This document shows positions 6,840 to 13,218 of a DNA stretch of 17,859 bases, one piece after another (positions within the stretch are counted from its first letter, which is position 1; each line of letters opens with the position of its first letter). Source of the DNA: QQUD01 sp039029915 (lineage in GTDB: Bacteria; Chloroflexota; Anaerolineae; Promineifilales; Promineifilaceae); the NCBI GenBank assembly GCA_039029915.1, contig JBCCFD010000113.1, positions 1-17,859 on the forward strand, read 5' to 3'. The notes beneath the pieces were generated by a model. The model saw nothing but the letters and a program-made list of their open reading frames with translations. It was not told the origin of the DNA and searched no databases. The position numbers and the translations under genes were made by a program.

Positions 6840-7364
6840 TCACAACAACCAGCTCCCCTCATGCTTTAACAACCACGCTTTCGTTTCAATACCGCCCGGA
6901 GCTGCAAAGCCGTGTAGCTTGCCATCGGAGCCGAGGACGCGATGACAGGGAATGATGAGTGGAATCGGGTTGGTGGCATTGGCGCGCCCTACAGCTCTTG
7001 CCGCCTTAGGCTGACCAATTTCATGAGCAATATCTTTGTAAGTCAGGTAACGGCCGTATGGAATTGAGGCCACTCGCTTCAGCACGCGAGATTGGAAAGG
7101 GGTCATAATCGACCAATCAATGTGCATATCAAAAATTTGAAGATTGTCTTGAAAATACGCCTTAATTTGCTGTTTAATGTGAGCTGTTTTAGCGTCAGAT
7201 GTCATGGGGTCAGCTTTCGTCCGTCGTTTCACATCAGCTAAGAATTGTGCTTCTTCACCCCCCAAATTCACCGTCACCAACCCGGCTGATGTTAGGGCAA
7301 AGCGCACGCTGCCAACTGGAGTTTCAACAATTCCTTGATAAACATTTGGAGGCAGAATCGTCAT
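6840..7364 (-). CDS. ogt: Methylated-DNA--[protein]-cysteine S-methyltransferase
   Basis: This suicide repair protein removes alkyl groups from O6-alkylguanine by moving them to its own cysteine. The acceptor motif PCHRV is intact with C140, preceded by the helix-turn-helix region FQSRVLKRVASIPYGRYLTY and GRANATNPIPLIIPCH. The asparagine hinge is present (RANATNP). The 174-residue length is normal for Ogt, and the N-terminal half is the usual poorly conserved domain. Its ATG overlaps the stop of the upstream methyltransferase gene as ATGA (7361-7364), so the two form a translationally coupled pair. The gene carries an ACGGCCGT site at 7050. Confidence 0.93.
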   Translation of the reverse strand: MTILPPNVYQGIVETPVGSVRFALTSAGLVTVNLGGEEAQFLADVKRRTKADPMTSDAKTAHIKQQIKAYFQDNLQIFDMHIDWSIMTPFQSRVLKRVASIPYGRYLTYKDIAHEIGQPKAARAVGRANATNPIPLIIPCHRVLGSDGKLHGFAAPGGIETKAWLLKHEGSWLL

Positions 7365-8002
7365 GATTGCAGTCCAAATTTGAGCGTGTACACCACAACG
7401 CCAGTCGCCACGGCCACATTGAGGGATTCTTTCTGCCCCATCATAGGCAGAGAGACGACTTTATCGGCAATATTTAATATAGCTGGGTCGACACCCGCCC
7501 TTTCATTTCCACAGACCAAAATAATTGGGTCATGGGTCCTCTTTTTTAATGTAAAAAGGTCTTCCGAGTAGTCAGCCTTTTCAATCGCCCAAATCTGCCA
7601 ACCATTTTGCTGAAGTGAAACGGCCGTTTGCAAACTATTCGTTTGATATTGCCATTGATGCCACGATTGAGCGCCAAGCGCCGTTTTGGCTACCTTTGGA
7701 TGCTCAGGCGTTGCACTCATTCCACAACAAAACAAAAATGAGATGGCCGCCCCATTTGCTGTACGAAACAGAGCTCCCACATTGTAAATGCTGCGAATAT
7801 TATCAAGCATCAACCCCATATCACCCGGTTTAGGTGTAGGCACTGAAACCGTCTCAAATGGTGATTTACCGAATGAATCAAGGAGCATTTTGCCCTTGCA
7901 GTTAGGGCATTCTTGGTTGGATAGCTCATGAGGCAGCACCGGACACCGAAACAGGCAATCTGATTCGGTGCATTGGTACCATTGGAAAATTGGGGTGTTC
8001 AC
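7361..8002 (-). CDS. TrmH/SpoU-family RNA 2'-O-methyltransferase with N-terminal zinc ribbon
   Basis: This 213-residue protein has the three SPOUT motifs of the TrmH family: LDNIRSIYNVGALFRTANG (about 66-84), GNERAGV (165-171) and LPMMGQKESLNVAVATG (185-201). These form the knotted AdoMet-binding site that methylates ribose 2'-OH in tRNA or rRNA. The first 40 residues carry five cysteines (11, 16, 20, 32, 35) ending in CPNC, a likely zinc ribbon not present in standard TrmH, which may help bind RNA. The start is GTG at 8002; an in-frame TAA lies just upstream and no better start exists, although no Shine-Dalgarno is seen. It is coupled to ogt by an ATGA overlap. An ACGGCCGT lies in the gene and another 14 bases upstream of its start. 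Confidence 0.87.
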   Translation of the reverse strand: MNTPIFQWYQCTESDCLFRCPVLPHELSNQECPNCKGKMLLDSFGKSPFETVSVPTPKPGDMGLMLDNIRSIYNVGALFRTANGAAISFLFCCGMSATPEHPKVAKTALGAQSWHQWQYQTNSLQTAVSLQQNGWQIWAIEKADYSEDLFTLKKRTHDPIILVCGNERAGVDPAILNIADKVVSLPMMGQKESLNVAVATGVVVYTLKFGLQS

Positions 8003-8088
8003 AAAATTGGGGGAAACGGCCGTTTACTAGAAAGAAGGCTCAGCCTATGCCTTGTTGGATAAAATAAAAGGAAACATTGAAACCAAGG

Positions 8089-8583
8089 TCAAACGGCTTC
8101 TTTGCGTTCTCTTAATTGACTTAAAATACTGGAGACCACATCCTTAGGATCGTCTTCAACTTCGACCACAATCATATCTTCAGAGTCTTCTAACAGTTCA
8201 TACTGCCTTTGTAGCGCCTCCGCTTTTAAATTTTTCCGGCCCCGGATGCGATCAAGCAGCGTCTGAAAATCCCCCTTTAGGTAAACGAACTGAACGCTTT
8301 GCAGTTGGGTTAACAACTTTTCACGATTATGTTTGTCTAAATAGTGGCAAGAAATAACGGCCTGCCGCTCCATTTGAATATGGCTTTCAATGAGGCTTCG
8401 TAACGATTGAATCCAAGGCGCCCGATCTTCCGGTGACAAGGGCAACCCTTCATTGATTTTTTCTAAATTTTCTTGAGGATGAAAATCATCACCATTATAG
8501 AAGTGACAACCTATCTCCTCAGCCAGTAATGGACCAACAACAGCTTTTCCTGATCCTGAAATACCCATTACGACAACTACCAT
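8089..8583 (-). CDS. Gluconokinase-like P-loop kinase
   Basis: This 164-residue protein matches GntK/IdnK-type gluconokinase, which makes 6-phosphogluconate from gluconate. Family hallmarks are the N-terminal P-loop, NGDDFHPQENLEKI (about 30-43), GLPLSPEDRAPW (46-57), the strand SCHYL, and FVYLKGDFQTLLDR with a following RK. ATG 8583 is chosen because GGAGG (8594-8598, read on the minus strand) lies 10 bases upstream; a TTG at 8604 would add seven residues. The P-loop is odd: GISGSGKA (7-14) has alanine where Ser/Thr normally binds Mg-ATP. Either activity is changed or this is a diverged paralogue. No gluconate transporter or regulator is adjacent. Confidence 0.8.
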   Translation of the reverse strand: MVVVVMGISGSGKAVVGPLLAEEIGCHFYNGDDFHPQENLEKINEGLPLSPEDRAPWIQSLRSLIESHIQMERQAVISCHYLDKHNREKLLTQLQSVQFVYLKGDFQTLLDRIRGRKNLKAEALQRQYELLEDSEDMIVVEVEDDPKDVVSSILSQLRERKEAV

Positions 8584-8820
8584 AAAAATGCATCCTCCGG
8601 ACAAAATGACTCACACTTAAAATTGGTGCAAAAGCTTCTTCAAATTCAGTGAGTAGGTGCGGAAAAATAACGAAATCTTAGCTCCAGTGTATCAAATTTC
8701 CATTAGATTTTAAAGAGATAGACAGTTTATTGAAGTTGAATCAGCCGGAATCGATTAAGAAATATGGCCTAATATGTGAAAACAAAAATTTTTAAAAATA
8801 AAGGATTTTGTGAATTATTT

Positions 8821-9258
8821 TCAAGACAAGGCATATTCAAAGTATTGATCGCCATCAAGAACGTGTGTTGGGCGGAATCCATAAGATTGATAAAACGCAA
8901 TCGCACCCTGCCACGTTGCGGTTGTTTCTAAAATTATGGAAACATACCCTCTTTTTTTCGCCTCTATCAAAAGGGCATCTAACAGTTGGCGACCCACGCC
9001 AAGACGTCTCATTTTGGGGTGAACAGACATGCGGACGATCTCTACCTTCCCTTCACCAACGGGTTTAAAAGCGCCACAGCCAATAATCTCCCCATTTTGT
9101 TCAGCAATAAGAAAGTAGCCGTCTTGGTAGCTGTCAGCAATTTGGTTTAGGTCACGGTTAAAACTGGGGTTAAGATCACCCCAATATTCTTTTAAGCCAT
9201 TGAGAATAAGCTGTTGGGTTGATTGTTGGTCTGCTGGCGTAAACGGCCGTATGATCAT
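8821..9258 (-). CDS. GNAT-family N-acetyltransferase
   Basis: This 145-residue single-domain acetyltransferase has the acetyl-CoA-binding motif RRLGVGRQLL (about 84-93) after VEIVRMSVHP. The late motif is AIAFYQSYGF (119-128), with the tyrosine expected for the general acid. The N-terminus MIIRPFTPADQ is typical of small GNAT proteins. The substrate cannot be deduced. No Shine-Dalgarno precedes the ATG; instead a promoter-like -35/-10 pair ends 6 bases before it, suggesting a leaderless message. Codons 3-5 are the ACGGCCGT palindrome, read as Arg-Pro. It is divergent from the NUDIX gene, with 116-bp repeat copy 3 between the two. Confidence 0.85.
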   Translation of the reverse strand: MIIRPFTPADQQSTQQLILNGLKEYWGDLNPSFNRDLNQIADSYQDGYFLIAEQNGEIIGCGAFKPVGEGKVEIVRMSVHPKMRRLGVGRQLLDALLIEAKKRGYVSIILETTATWQGAIAFYQSYGFRPTHVLDGDQYFEYALS

Positions 9259-9264
9259 GTCATA

Positions 9265-9293
9265 ATCGTAACCAAAGAGCGCAAAGCGAACAA
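9265..9293 (-). promoter_or_regulatory. Candidate leaderless promoter of the GNAT gene
   Basis: Reading the minus strand, TTGTTC (9293-9288) and TACGAT (9270-9265) are separated by 17 bases. The ATG at 9258 follows after 6 more bases. The geometry matches the TATAAT-ATG arrangement at 4784, and no ribosome binding site is present. Confidence 0.4.
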
Positions 9294-9306
9294 ATCAATC
9301 CAGCAA

Positions 9307-9422
9307 TTAAGTGAAACGCAGTGCCTGCCTTGAATAAAATGAAGGCGATTAACTTCGTTTCCCCAAGGTGCCGAAGTTTTTATCTATCAAGGTTTTTAAC
9401 CTAGAAACTGCGGAGTACATAA
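9307..9422. repeat. 116-bp structured intergenic repeat, copy 3
   Basis: This is the most diverged copy, about 92 of 116 positions identical to copy 1 by hand count, still without any gap. The right end reads TACATAA rather than CACTTAA. The first stem has two mismatches. The second keeps several pairs as G-T wobbles. It sits between divergent genes. The AAGGA that probably serves as ribosome binding site of the NUDIX gene starts at 9421, within its last bases. Confidence 0.82.
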
Positions 9423-9431
9423 GGAACTATC

Positions 9432-9902
9432 TTGTTATTTCAAGCAACTGAAGTTTTTCTACTTAAAGAAAATCACATCTTACTAGGCCATAAAAAAACA
9501 GGGATGGGCACCGGCAAAATTCTTGGCATTGGAGGCCACGTTGAAGCTGGAGAACGCCTTACCGAAACGGCTGTTCGTGAAGTAAAAGAAGAAGTATTTA
9601 TCACACTCAAAGAAGCTGCCCTACAACCCATTGCCATTTTTGAATATATCTATCCAGCGAAACCAAAATGGAATGCGCAAGTCCATTTTTTCACTGTGCG
9701 CCAGTGGGAAGGAACACCACAAGAAAGTAGCGAAATCAAACCGGAATTTTTTCCACTCAACAACATCCCGTACGATCAAATGTGGCAAGATTCCAAGCTT
9801 TGGCTAGCGGATGCTTTGAAAGGCAAACGGCTAAAAGGCAAAGTTACCTTTGGCAATGACAATGAAACTGTCGTTGAGCATTCAATCGTTGAATGGATTT
9901 AG
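9432..9902 (+). CDS. NUDIX hydrolase (MutT/NUDT1-like)
   Basis: This 156-residue NUDIX protein probably cleaves an oxidised or damaged nucleoside triphosphate or related diphosphate. The NUDIX box spans residues 35-57, from GHVEAGE to REVKEEVFI; all catalytic glutamates are present, but the glycine near the end of the box is replaced by F56. The preceding GMGTGKILGIGG and later PKWNAQVHFF resemble MTH1/NUDT1-type enzymes that remove 8-oxo-dGTP, so a sanitising role is plausible. The start is TTG 9432, with AAGGA (9421-9425) 6 bases upstream; that site overlaps the end of the 116-bp repeat. A GNAT gene follows 83 bases later on the same strand. Confidence 0.85.
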   Translation: MLFQATEVFLLKENHILLGHKKTGMGTGKILGIGGHVEAGERLTETAVREVKEEVFITLKEAALQPIAIFEYIYPAKPKWNAQVHFFTVRQWEGTPQESSEIKPEFFPLNNIPYDQMWQDSKLWLADALKGKRLKGKVTFGNDNETVVEHSIVEWI

Positions 9903-9985
9903 CACTTTGTTATCATAGTTTTCAAGTACTTACCCTCTGGATAAATATTAAATTTCTTGTGTAACGGAGGATTTTGGAGGAATTT

Positions 9986-10513
9986 ATGCTAAGAGCAGAA
10001 AACGTTCTTTTAAGAGCCATTGAACGGGAAGATTTGCCTCGCTTACACCTTTTCAACAATGACCTCGAGGTTGAAATTGCCGGCGGAGGCGACCCGCCTA
10101 TGCCGCAATCGCTTGAGCGATTAGAAGCGGAATTTTCAAAAAATGCTCAAGGTGGCGGGCGTGATGGGGCATCTTTTGGGATTGTGGTTAATGGCTTATT
10201 TATCGGTATTTGTGCGCTGTTTAACTTCAATGAAACGAACCGCACCTGCGAATTAGGCATCACTATCGGGGATAAAACCCATTGGAGTCAGGGATACGGC
10301 CGTGAAGCGGTTCAGCTGCTCGTCAATTATGCGTTTGAGTATCGGAATATGAACCGGATGTGGCTGCAGGTGATTGGGAACAATCAGCGGGCTATCCGTG
10401 CTTATGAAGCCTCTGGTTTTGAGATTGAAGGCACTTTACGAAACCACGTGTGGAGCAACGGCCGTTATCATGACATCATTGTGATGGGAATTCTAAACAA
10501 CAAAAAAGCCTGA
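9986..10513 (+). CDS. GNAT-family acetyltransferase (RimJ/RimL-like)
   Basis: This 175-residue acetyltransferase of the RimJ/RimL/SpeG type acts on a protein N-terminus, an amine or an antibiotic-like acceptor. It starts MLRAENVLLRAIEREDLPRL, the usual opening of this group. It has CELGITIGDKTHWSQGYGRE with the acetyl-CoA loop QGYGRE (102-107) and ends with NNQRAIRAYEASGF (132-145) and the strand YHDIIVMGIL. ATG 9986 is chosen because GGAGG (9976-9980) lies 5 bases upstream; a TTG at 9974 is a poorer alternative. Two ACGGCCGT sites lie within it (10306 and 10458). The stop codon is inside the arm of a strong terminator. Confidence 0.88.
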   Translation: MLRAENVLLRAIEREDLPRLHLFNNDLEVEIAGGGDPPMPQSLERLEAEFSKNAQGGGRDGASFGIVVNGLFIGICALFNFNETNRTCELGITIGDKTHWSQGYGREAVQLLVNYAFEYRNMNRMWLQVIGNNQRAIRAYEASGFEIEGTLRNHVWSNGRYHDIIVMGILNNKKA

Positions 10514-10535
10514 GCATTTGGCCCAGGCTCTTTTT
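10507..10535 (+). terminator. Intrinsic terminator of the GNAT gene
   Basis: AGCCTGAGC (10507-10515) pairs with GCCCAGGCT (10521-10529) with a single A-C mismatch and a 5-base loop. TCTTTTT follows at 10529-10535. The stop codon TGA (10511-10513) is inside the left arm. A-runs on the left side could let it also serve the convergent fasciclin gene. Confidence 0.85.
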
Positions 10536-10543
10536 AAAAATGA

Positions 10544-10609
10544 TTAAATTCCGAAGCTATGATGCGATTTGGTCTGCTAAGATCAACCATCCTAAACTTC
10601 GGAACTTAA
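10544..10609. repeat. 66-bp short relative of the 116-bp repeat
   Basis: TTAA-ATTCCGAAGCT at the left end and AAACTTCGGAACTTAA at the right end match the second stem and right end of the 116-bp family. The 8-bp arms TTCCGAAG / CTTCGGAA are perfect, and both ends carry TTAA. The first stem of the long form is missing, so this looks like a deletion derivative or a minimal form. It lies between convergent genes. Confidence 0.6.
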
Positions 10610-10619
10610 ATTCAGCATC

Positions 10620-11531
10620 TTAATGTGCTGGTGGAATCAATACCGCATCGATGACGTGAATCAAACCATTGCGGGTCACGATATTCGAAATCACAATATT
10701 AGAGTCATTGATTACTAAACCTGTGTCGGTTTTGGTGATGAAAATTGGGTCGCCTGTGGCCATTTTGGTGGCGCGACGATTTGACAGTTTAGTTTCGTCG
10801 AAAAACTGGTCGACTTTAACGTGGTAGAGTAAGATGTTTGCTAAGGCGTCAGGGTCAGCAATTAAAGCGTTGATGGTGTCTTCGCCCAAAGCTTCAAAAG
10901 CGGCATCCGTTGGGGCAAAAACGGTGAAGAAGGTGTTTTCATCAGCAACGACAGCGTCAAGGCCAGTTACTTCCAAAGCAGCCACTAATGTGTTGAATAC
11001 ACCAGCATTTCGTGCGGTTTCCAGTACATTTTCTGGTGGAAGCAGGACTGCATCGATAACGTGAATGATACCGTTGGTGGTCAAAATATTATCAATAACA
11101 ACTTCTGATTCGTTGATAAAGATTGAGCCATTATCAACATTGATTTTGGCATAAACGCCATTCCCCATTTGCAAGAACTCTTTACCAAGCAAGCGACCCG
11201 ACTTGAAACCGGTGCCTACTTCGACGTGATAGAGCAAAATGTCTGCTAATGTATCTGGGTCAGCAAGCAGGGCGTTAATTGTGTCTTCACCCAGTGCAGC
11301 AAAAGCATCATCCGTTGGGGCAAAAACAGTAAATTTGGTGCTTTCGTCACGCAGCACATCATCTAAACCGGTTGCTTCTAAAGCAGCAACGAGCGTATTA
11401 AACTGGCCAGCAGCAACGGCCGTATCAACAATGTTTTGACGATTCTTACCGGCAAATGCTGAACTAGCGGAAAATGAAAGCACAAGGCTTAAAACTAAAA
11501 GAACGATTATTTTACGTACAAACGAATTCAT
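10620..11531 (-). CDS. Secreted protein with two fasciclin (FAS1) domains
   Basis: This 303-residue exported protein probably takes part in cell adhesion or matrix binding. The signal peptide has a basic N-end (MNSFVRK), a hydrophobic core and a likely cleavage after AFA at residue 27. Two FAS1 domains follow (about 33-165 and 170-300). Each carries the first conserved block (FTVFAPTDDAFAALGEDTIN, FTVFAPTDAAFEALGEDTIN), the YHV motif (ILLYHV) and the final block NGIIHVIDAVLLPP / NGLIHVIDAVLIPP. The two domains are so alike that they arose by internal duplication. ATG 11531 is chosen because GGAGAG lies 5 bases upstream and the signal peptide begins there. The ATG at 11555 is inside a leader hairpin. 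Confidence 0.92.
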   Translation of the reverse strand: MNSFVRKIIVLLVLSLVLSFSASSAFAGKNRQNIVDTAVAAGQFNTLVAALEATGLDDVLRDESTKFTVFAPTDDAFAALGEDTINALLADPDTLADILLYHVEVGTGFKSGRLLGKEFLQMGNGVYAKINVDNGSIFINESEVVIDNILTTNGIIHVIDAVLLPPENVLETARNAGVFNTLVAALEVTGLDAVVADENTFFTVFAPTDAAFEALGEDTINALIADPDALANILLYHVKVDQFFDETKLSNRRATKMATGDPIFITKTDTGLVINDSNIVISNIVTRNGLIHVIDAVLIPPAH

Positions 11532-11548
11532 GTTATCTCTCCATTTTT

Positions 11549-11567
11549 GGAGCATCTTTCATGCTCC
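11549..11567 (-). promoter_or_regulatory. Hairpin in the 5' leader of the fasciclin gene
   Basis: GGAGCAT (11549-11555) and ATGCTCC (11561-11567) form a perfect 7-bp stem with a 5-base loop, 18 bases before the chosen start codon. It hides an alternative GGAG/ATG pair and leaves the working GGAGAG free, so it could influence which start is used or protect the mRNA. Confidence 0.5.
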
Positions 11568-11590
11568 TTCAAAACTTAATTTTTTTAGAT

Positions 11591-11695
11591 ACCACAGAAA
11601 GAACTAAAACATGAACTTGTCTAAAATTCTGTGGTTTACTTGGTAATTGATAAAATTCCCACTGGCTCTTTTCTAGAAAAATTTTTGTCAATTAC
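11591..11695. promoter_or_regulatory. Nested inverted repeats upstream of the fasciclin gene
   Basis: ACCACAGAA (11591-11599) pairs with TTCTGTGGT (11627-11635). A second, imperfect inverted repeat has GTAATTGA (11643-11650) opposite TCAATTAC (11688-11695), extending with AAAATT / AATTTT. At its centre is the palindrome TTTTCTAGAAAA (11669-11680). These could be operator sites or a structured leader. No -35/-10 pair could be placed with confidence. Confidence 0.4.
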
Positions 11696-12102
11696 ATAAA
11701 TCAGTCTGCCAAATCCCGGGTATTTTTTGGGCTTATGCTGGGTATTACGGCGCTAAATTCGTTTTGTACTTAAATTGGACAAAACTTGGTCTTCTTATGA
11801 AATCAAGATGAAGAATATTTTTAGGATAGGTACAAAAGTAGGGGGTCCTACGTATTAAATAGGTTGGCGCGGTGAAAAAGTGGCGCGGTTATTGAGTGGC
11901 AAAGGGGCAGTGGTGCAGGGAAAAATGAGGAAGGATGCTAATAACCTTCACCAACGTGCCTAATTATCAATTCCTAGTTACTGGTTATTGGTTAACGGTT
12001 ACAAGCTACCTTGACCCTAATCCCCAGTATTTAGCACCGCTAGTTCACATCAGATTTTGGTTGACCGAAATACTGAGTCCCCAATCTCCCCCCCCCAACA
12101 AT
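11696..12102. other. Gene-free intergenic stretch
   Basis: No coding sequence or RNA gene is recognisable here. The left part is AT-rich and contains two nearby copies of GGGTATT (from about 11719 and 11740). The right part (about 11935-12060) is degenerate TTACTGGTTATTGG-like and CCCTAATCCCCAGTATT sequence, similar in style to 4667-4783. A run of nine C (12088-12096) ends 6 bases before the stop codon of the lipoprotein gene, outside its coding sequence. Confidence 0.6.
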
Positions 12103-13131
12103 TTACTCCCCAAGCGGCACAAACGCTAAAATTGTTTCAGGAAACTTGTCCGTTACGAGCAAAAAGCCTCGATCATCAAGCCGAACAATTCCTTCCCAAT
12201 TGCGCAGATCTTCATCAAGCAGTTGCAGCTGAATAGGTGGTTGATCGAGACGCGTAATCCCCTCTTCGCTGTATTGAAACTCAACCAGCCGTTCTACTCC
12301 CTCGCTATTGAGATGCGTTGGCCCTTCTTCATACTCAGCGATTAAGCTATCTTCTTCTTGGATGGCGCGATCGTTAGGGAAATTATAGTTGATGGCCCAA
12401 AAACGGCCGTTTTCATCAAGCTCAGTCACATCCGTAATTCTAAAAGGAATATGGGGAAAGGATACCGTTCCTGCGATAGAGAGATCTGGTCCGAAAAGAT
12501 GGGCTATCGGCGCCTCATTGACCGCTGCTCCATTGCTTTCATAGAAAGTCACTACCGTTTCATCAACAATCAACAGCGCTTCATCGCTCCGATTCCCAAG
12601 CATAACCGGCTGTTCAATTTGCGTCATGCGGGGGTTAACAATCGTGAATTGGCTCAGGTCAGGCTCAATTTGCCCCTGTGCCAAAAATCCCTTCATCCCC
12701 CCACCGCTGGCTTCAATGGTCACATAAGCGGTGTCACCTAAAAAGCCAATCGCTTCATAACCTTCAAATCCTCGAATGCTATCCCCTAGCCCGTTGTTCT
12801 CAAACGGAATAGCAATCGGTTCTATCGCTTGATTATTATTCCCATCTAAAATGGCCAAAATTTGTGTTTTTGGAATGGCGTAAATGGCTGGTGTTCCTCT
12901 GGAAAAGTCTGGGAATTGCGGCAATAAAATGAGATGATCACCGTACCAAGCTAAGCCAGACAGTTCAGCATTACGGTCGGTAATAGGGCCAGCTAAGGAG
13001 ATTTCTTGAACGGCCGTTTCTAAACTTTGGGCCTCATTCTCAACAGGTGTTGGCTCAGCAACAGGTGCTCCACCACACCCCAAACAAATCGGCCAAAACA
13101 TCAGCATTAAAAGGAGAACTTTCTTCATCAT
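12103..13131 (-). CDS. Putative lipoprotein, esterase-like phytase/beta-propeller type
   Basis: This is a 342-residue exported protein. The N-terminus MMKKVLLLMLMFWPICLGCGG has a signal peptide with a probable lipid-attached cysteine (LGC, C19), followed by a Pro/Glu-rich linker. The rest reads as a beta-propeller of the kind called 'esterase-like activity of phytase' or SdiA-regulated. Blocks are ELSGLAWYGDHLILLPQF, GFEGYEAIGFLGDTAYVTIE, FRITDVTELDENGRFWAINY and a closing NWEGIVRLDDRGFLLVTDKF. The repeated E-G-hydrophobic pattern at blade starts supports this. Catalytic function is unproven. The start is ATG 13131 with AAGGA about 6-8 bases upstream; 13128 is also possible. It is divergent from the racemase gene. 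Confidence 0.75.
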   Translation of the reverse strand: MMKKVLLLMLMFWPICLGCGGAPVAEPTPVENEAQSLETAVQEISLAGPITDRNAELSGLAWYGDHLILLPQFPDFSRGTPAIYAIPKTQILAILDGNNNQAIEPIAIPFENNGLGDSIRGFEGYEAIGFLGDTAYVTIEASGGGMKGFLAQGQIEPDLSQFTIVNPRMTQIEQPVMLGNRSDEALLIVDETVVTFYESNGAAVNEAPIAHLFGPDLSIAGTVSFPHIPFRITDVTELDENGRFWAINYNFPNDRAIQEEDSLIAEYEEGPTHLNSEGVERLVEFQYSEEGITRLDQPPIQLQLLDEDLRNWEGIVRLDDRGFLLVTDKFPETILAFVPLGE

Positions 13132-13164
13132 TTATTGTCCTTATATTTTTAATTCATTTGTCTC

Positions 13165-13192
13165 TTGCCAAAACAGGCTAAAGTAGCATAAT
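13165..13192 (+). promoter_or_regulatory. Promoter of the racemase-azlD pair
   Basis: TTGCCA (13165-13170) and CATAAT (13187-13192) are separated by 16 bases and lie 26 bases before the start codon. The minus strand of the same site reads TTGGCA, which may serve as the -35 of the divergent lipoprotein gene, so the two promoters may overlap. Confidence 0.5.
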
Positions 13193-13218
13193 TTTCAAAA
13201 TCATATAGAGAGGTCATT

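Noticed and set aside
6647..6955. 102-codon open frame containing MPEPVEGF repeats
   Set aside because: It is a translation of the REP-like direct repeats and runs into the convergent ogt gene on the opposite strand.
8775..8826. Rex-like sequence TGTGAATTATTTTCA and TGTGAAAA upstream of the gluconokinase gene
   Set aside because: The first has an extra base that breaks the dyad symmetry and the second is only a half-site; in AT-rich DNA this is weak evidence.
12088..12096. Run of nine C, as in phase-variable genes
   Set aside because: It lies after the stop codon of the lipoprotein gene and cannot switch its reading frame.
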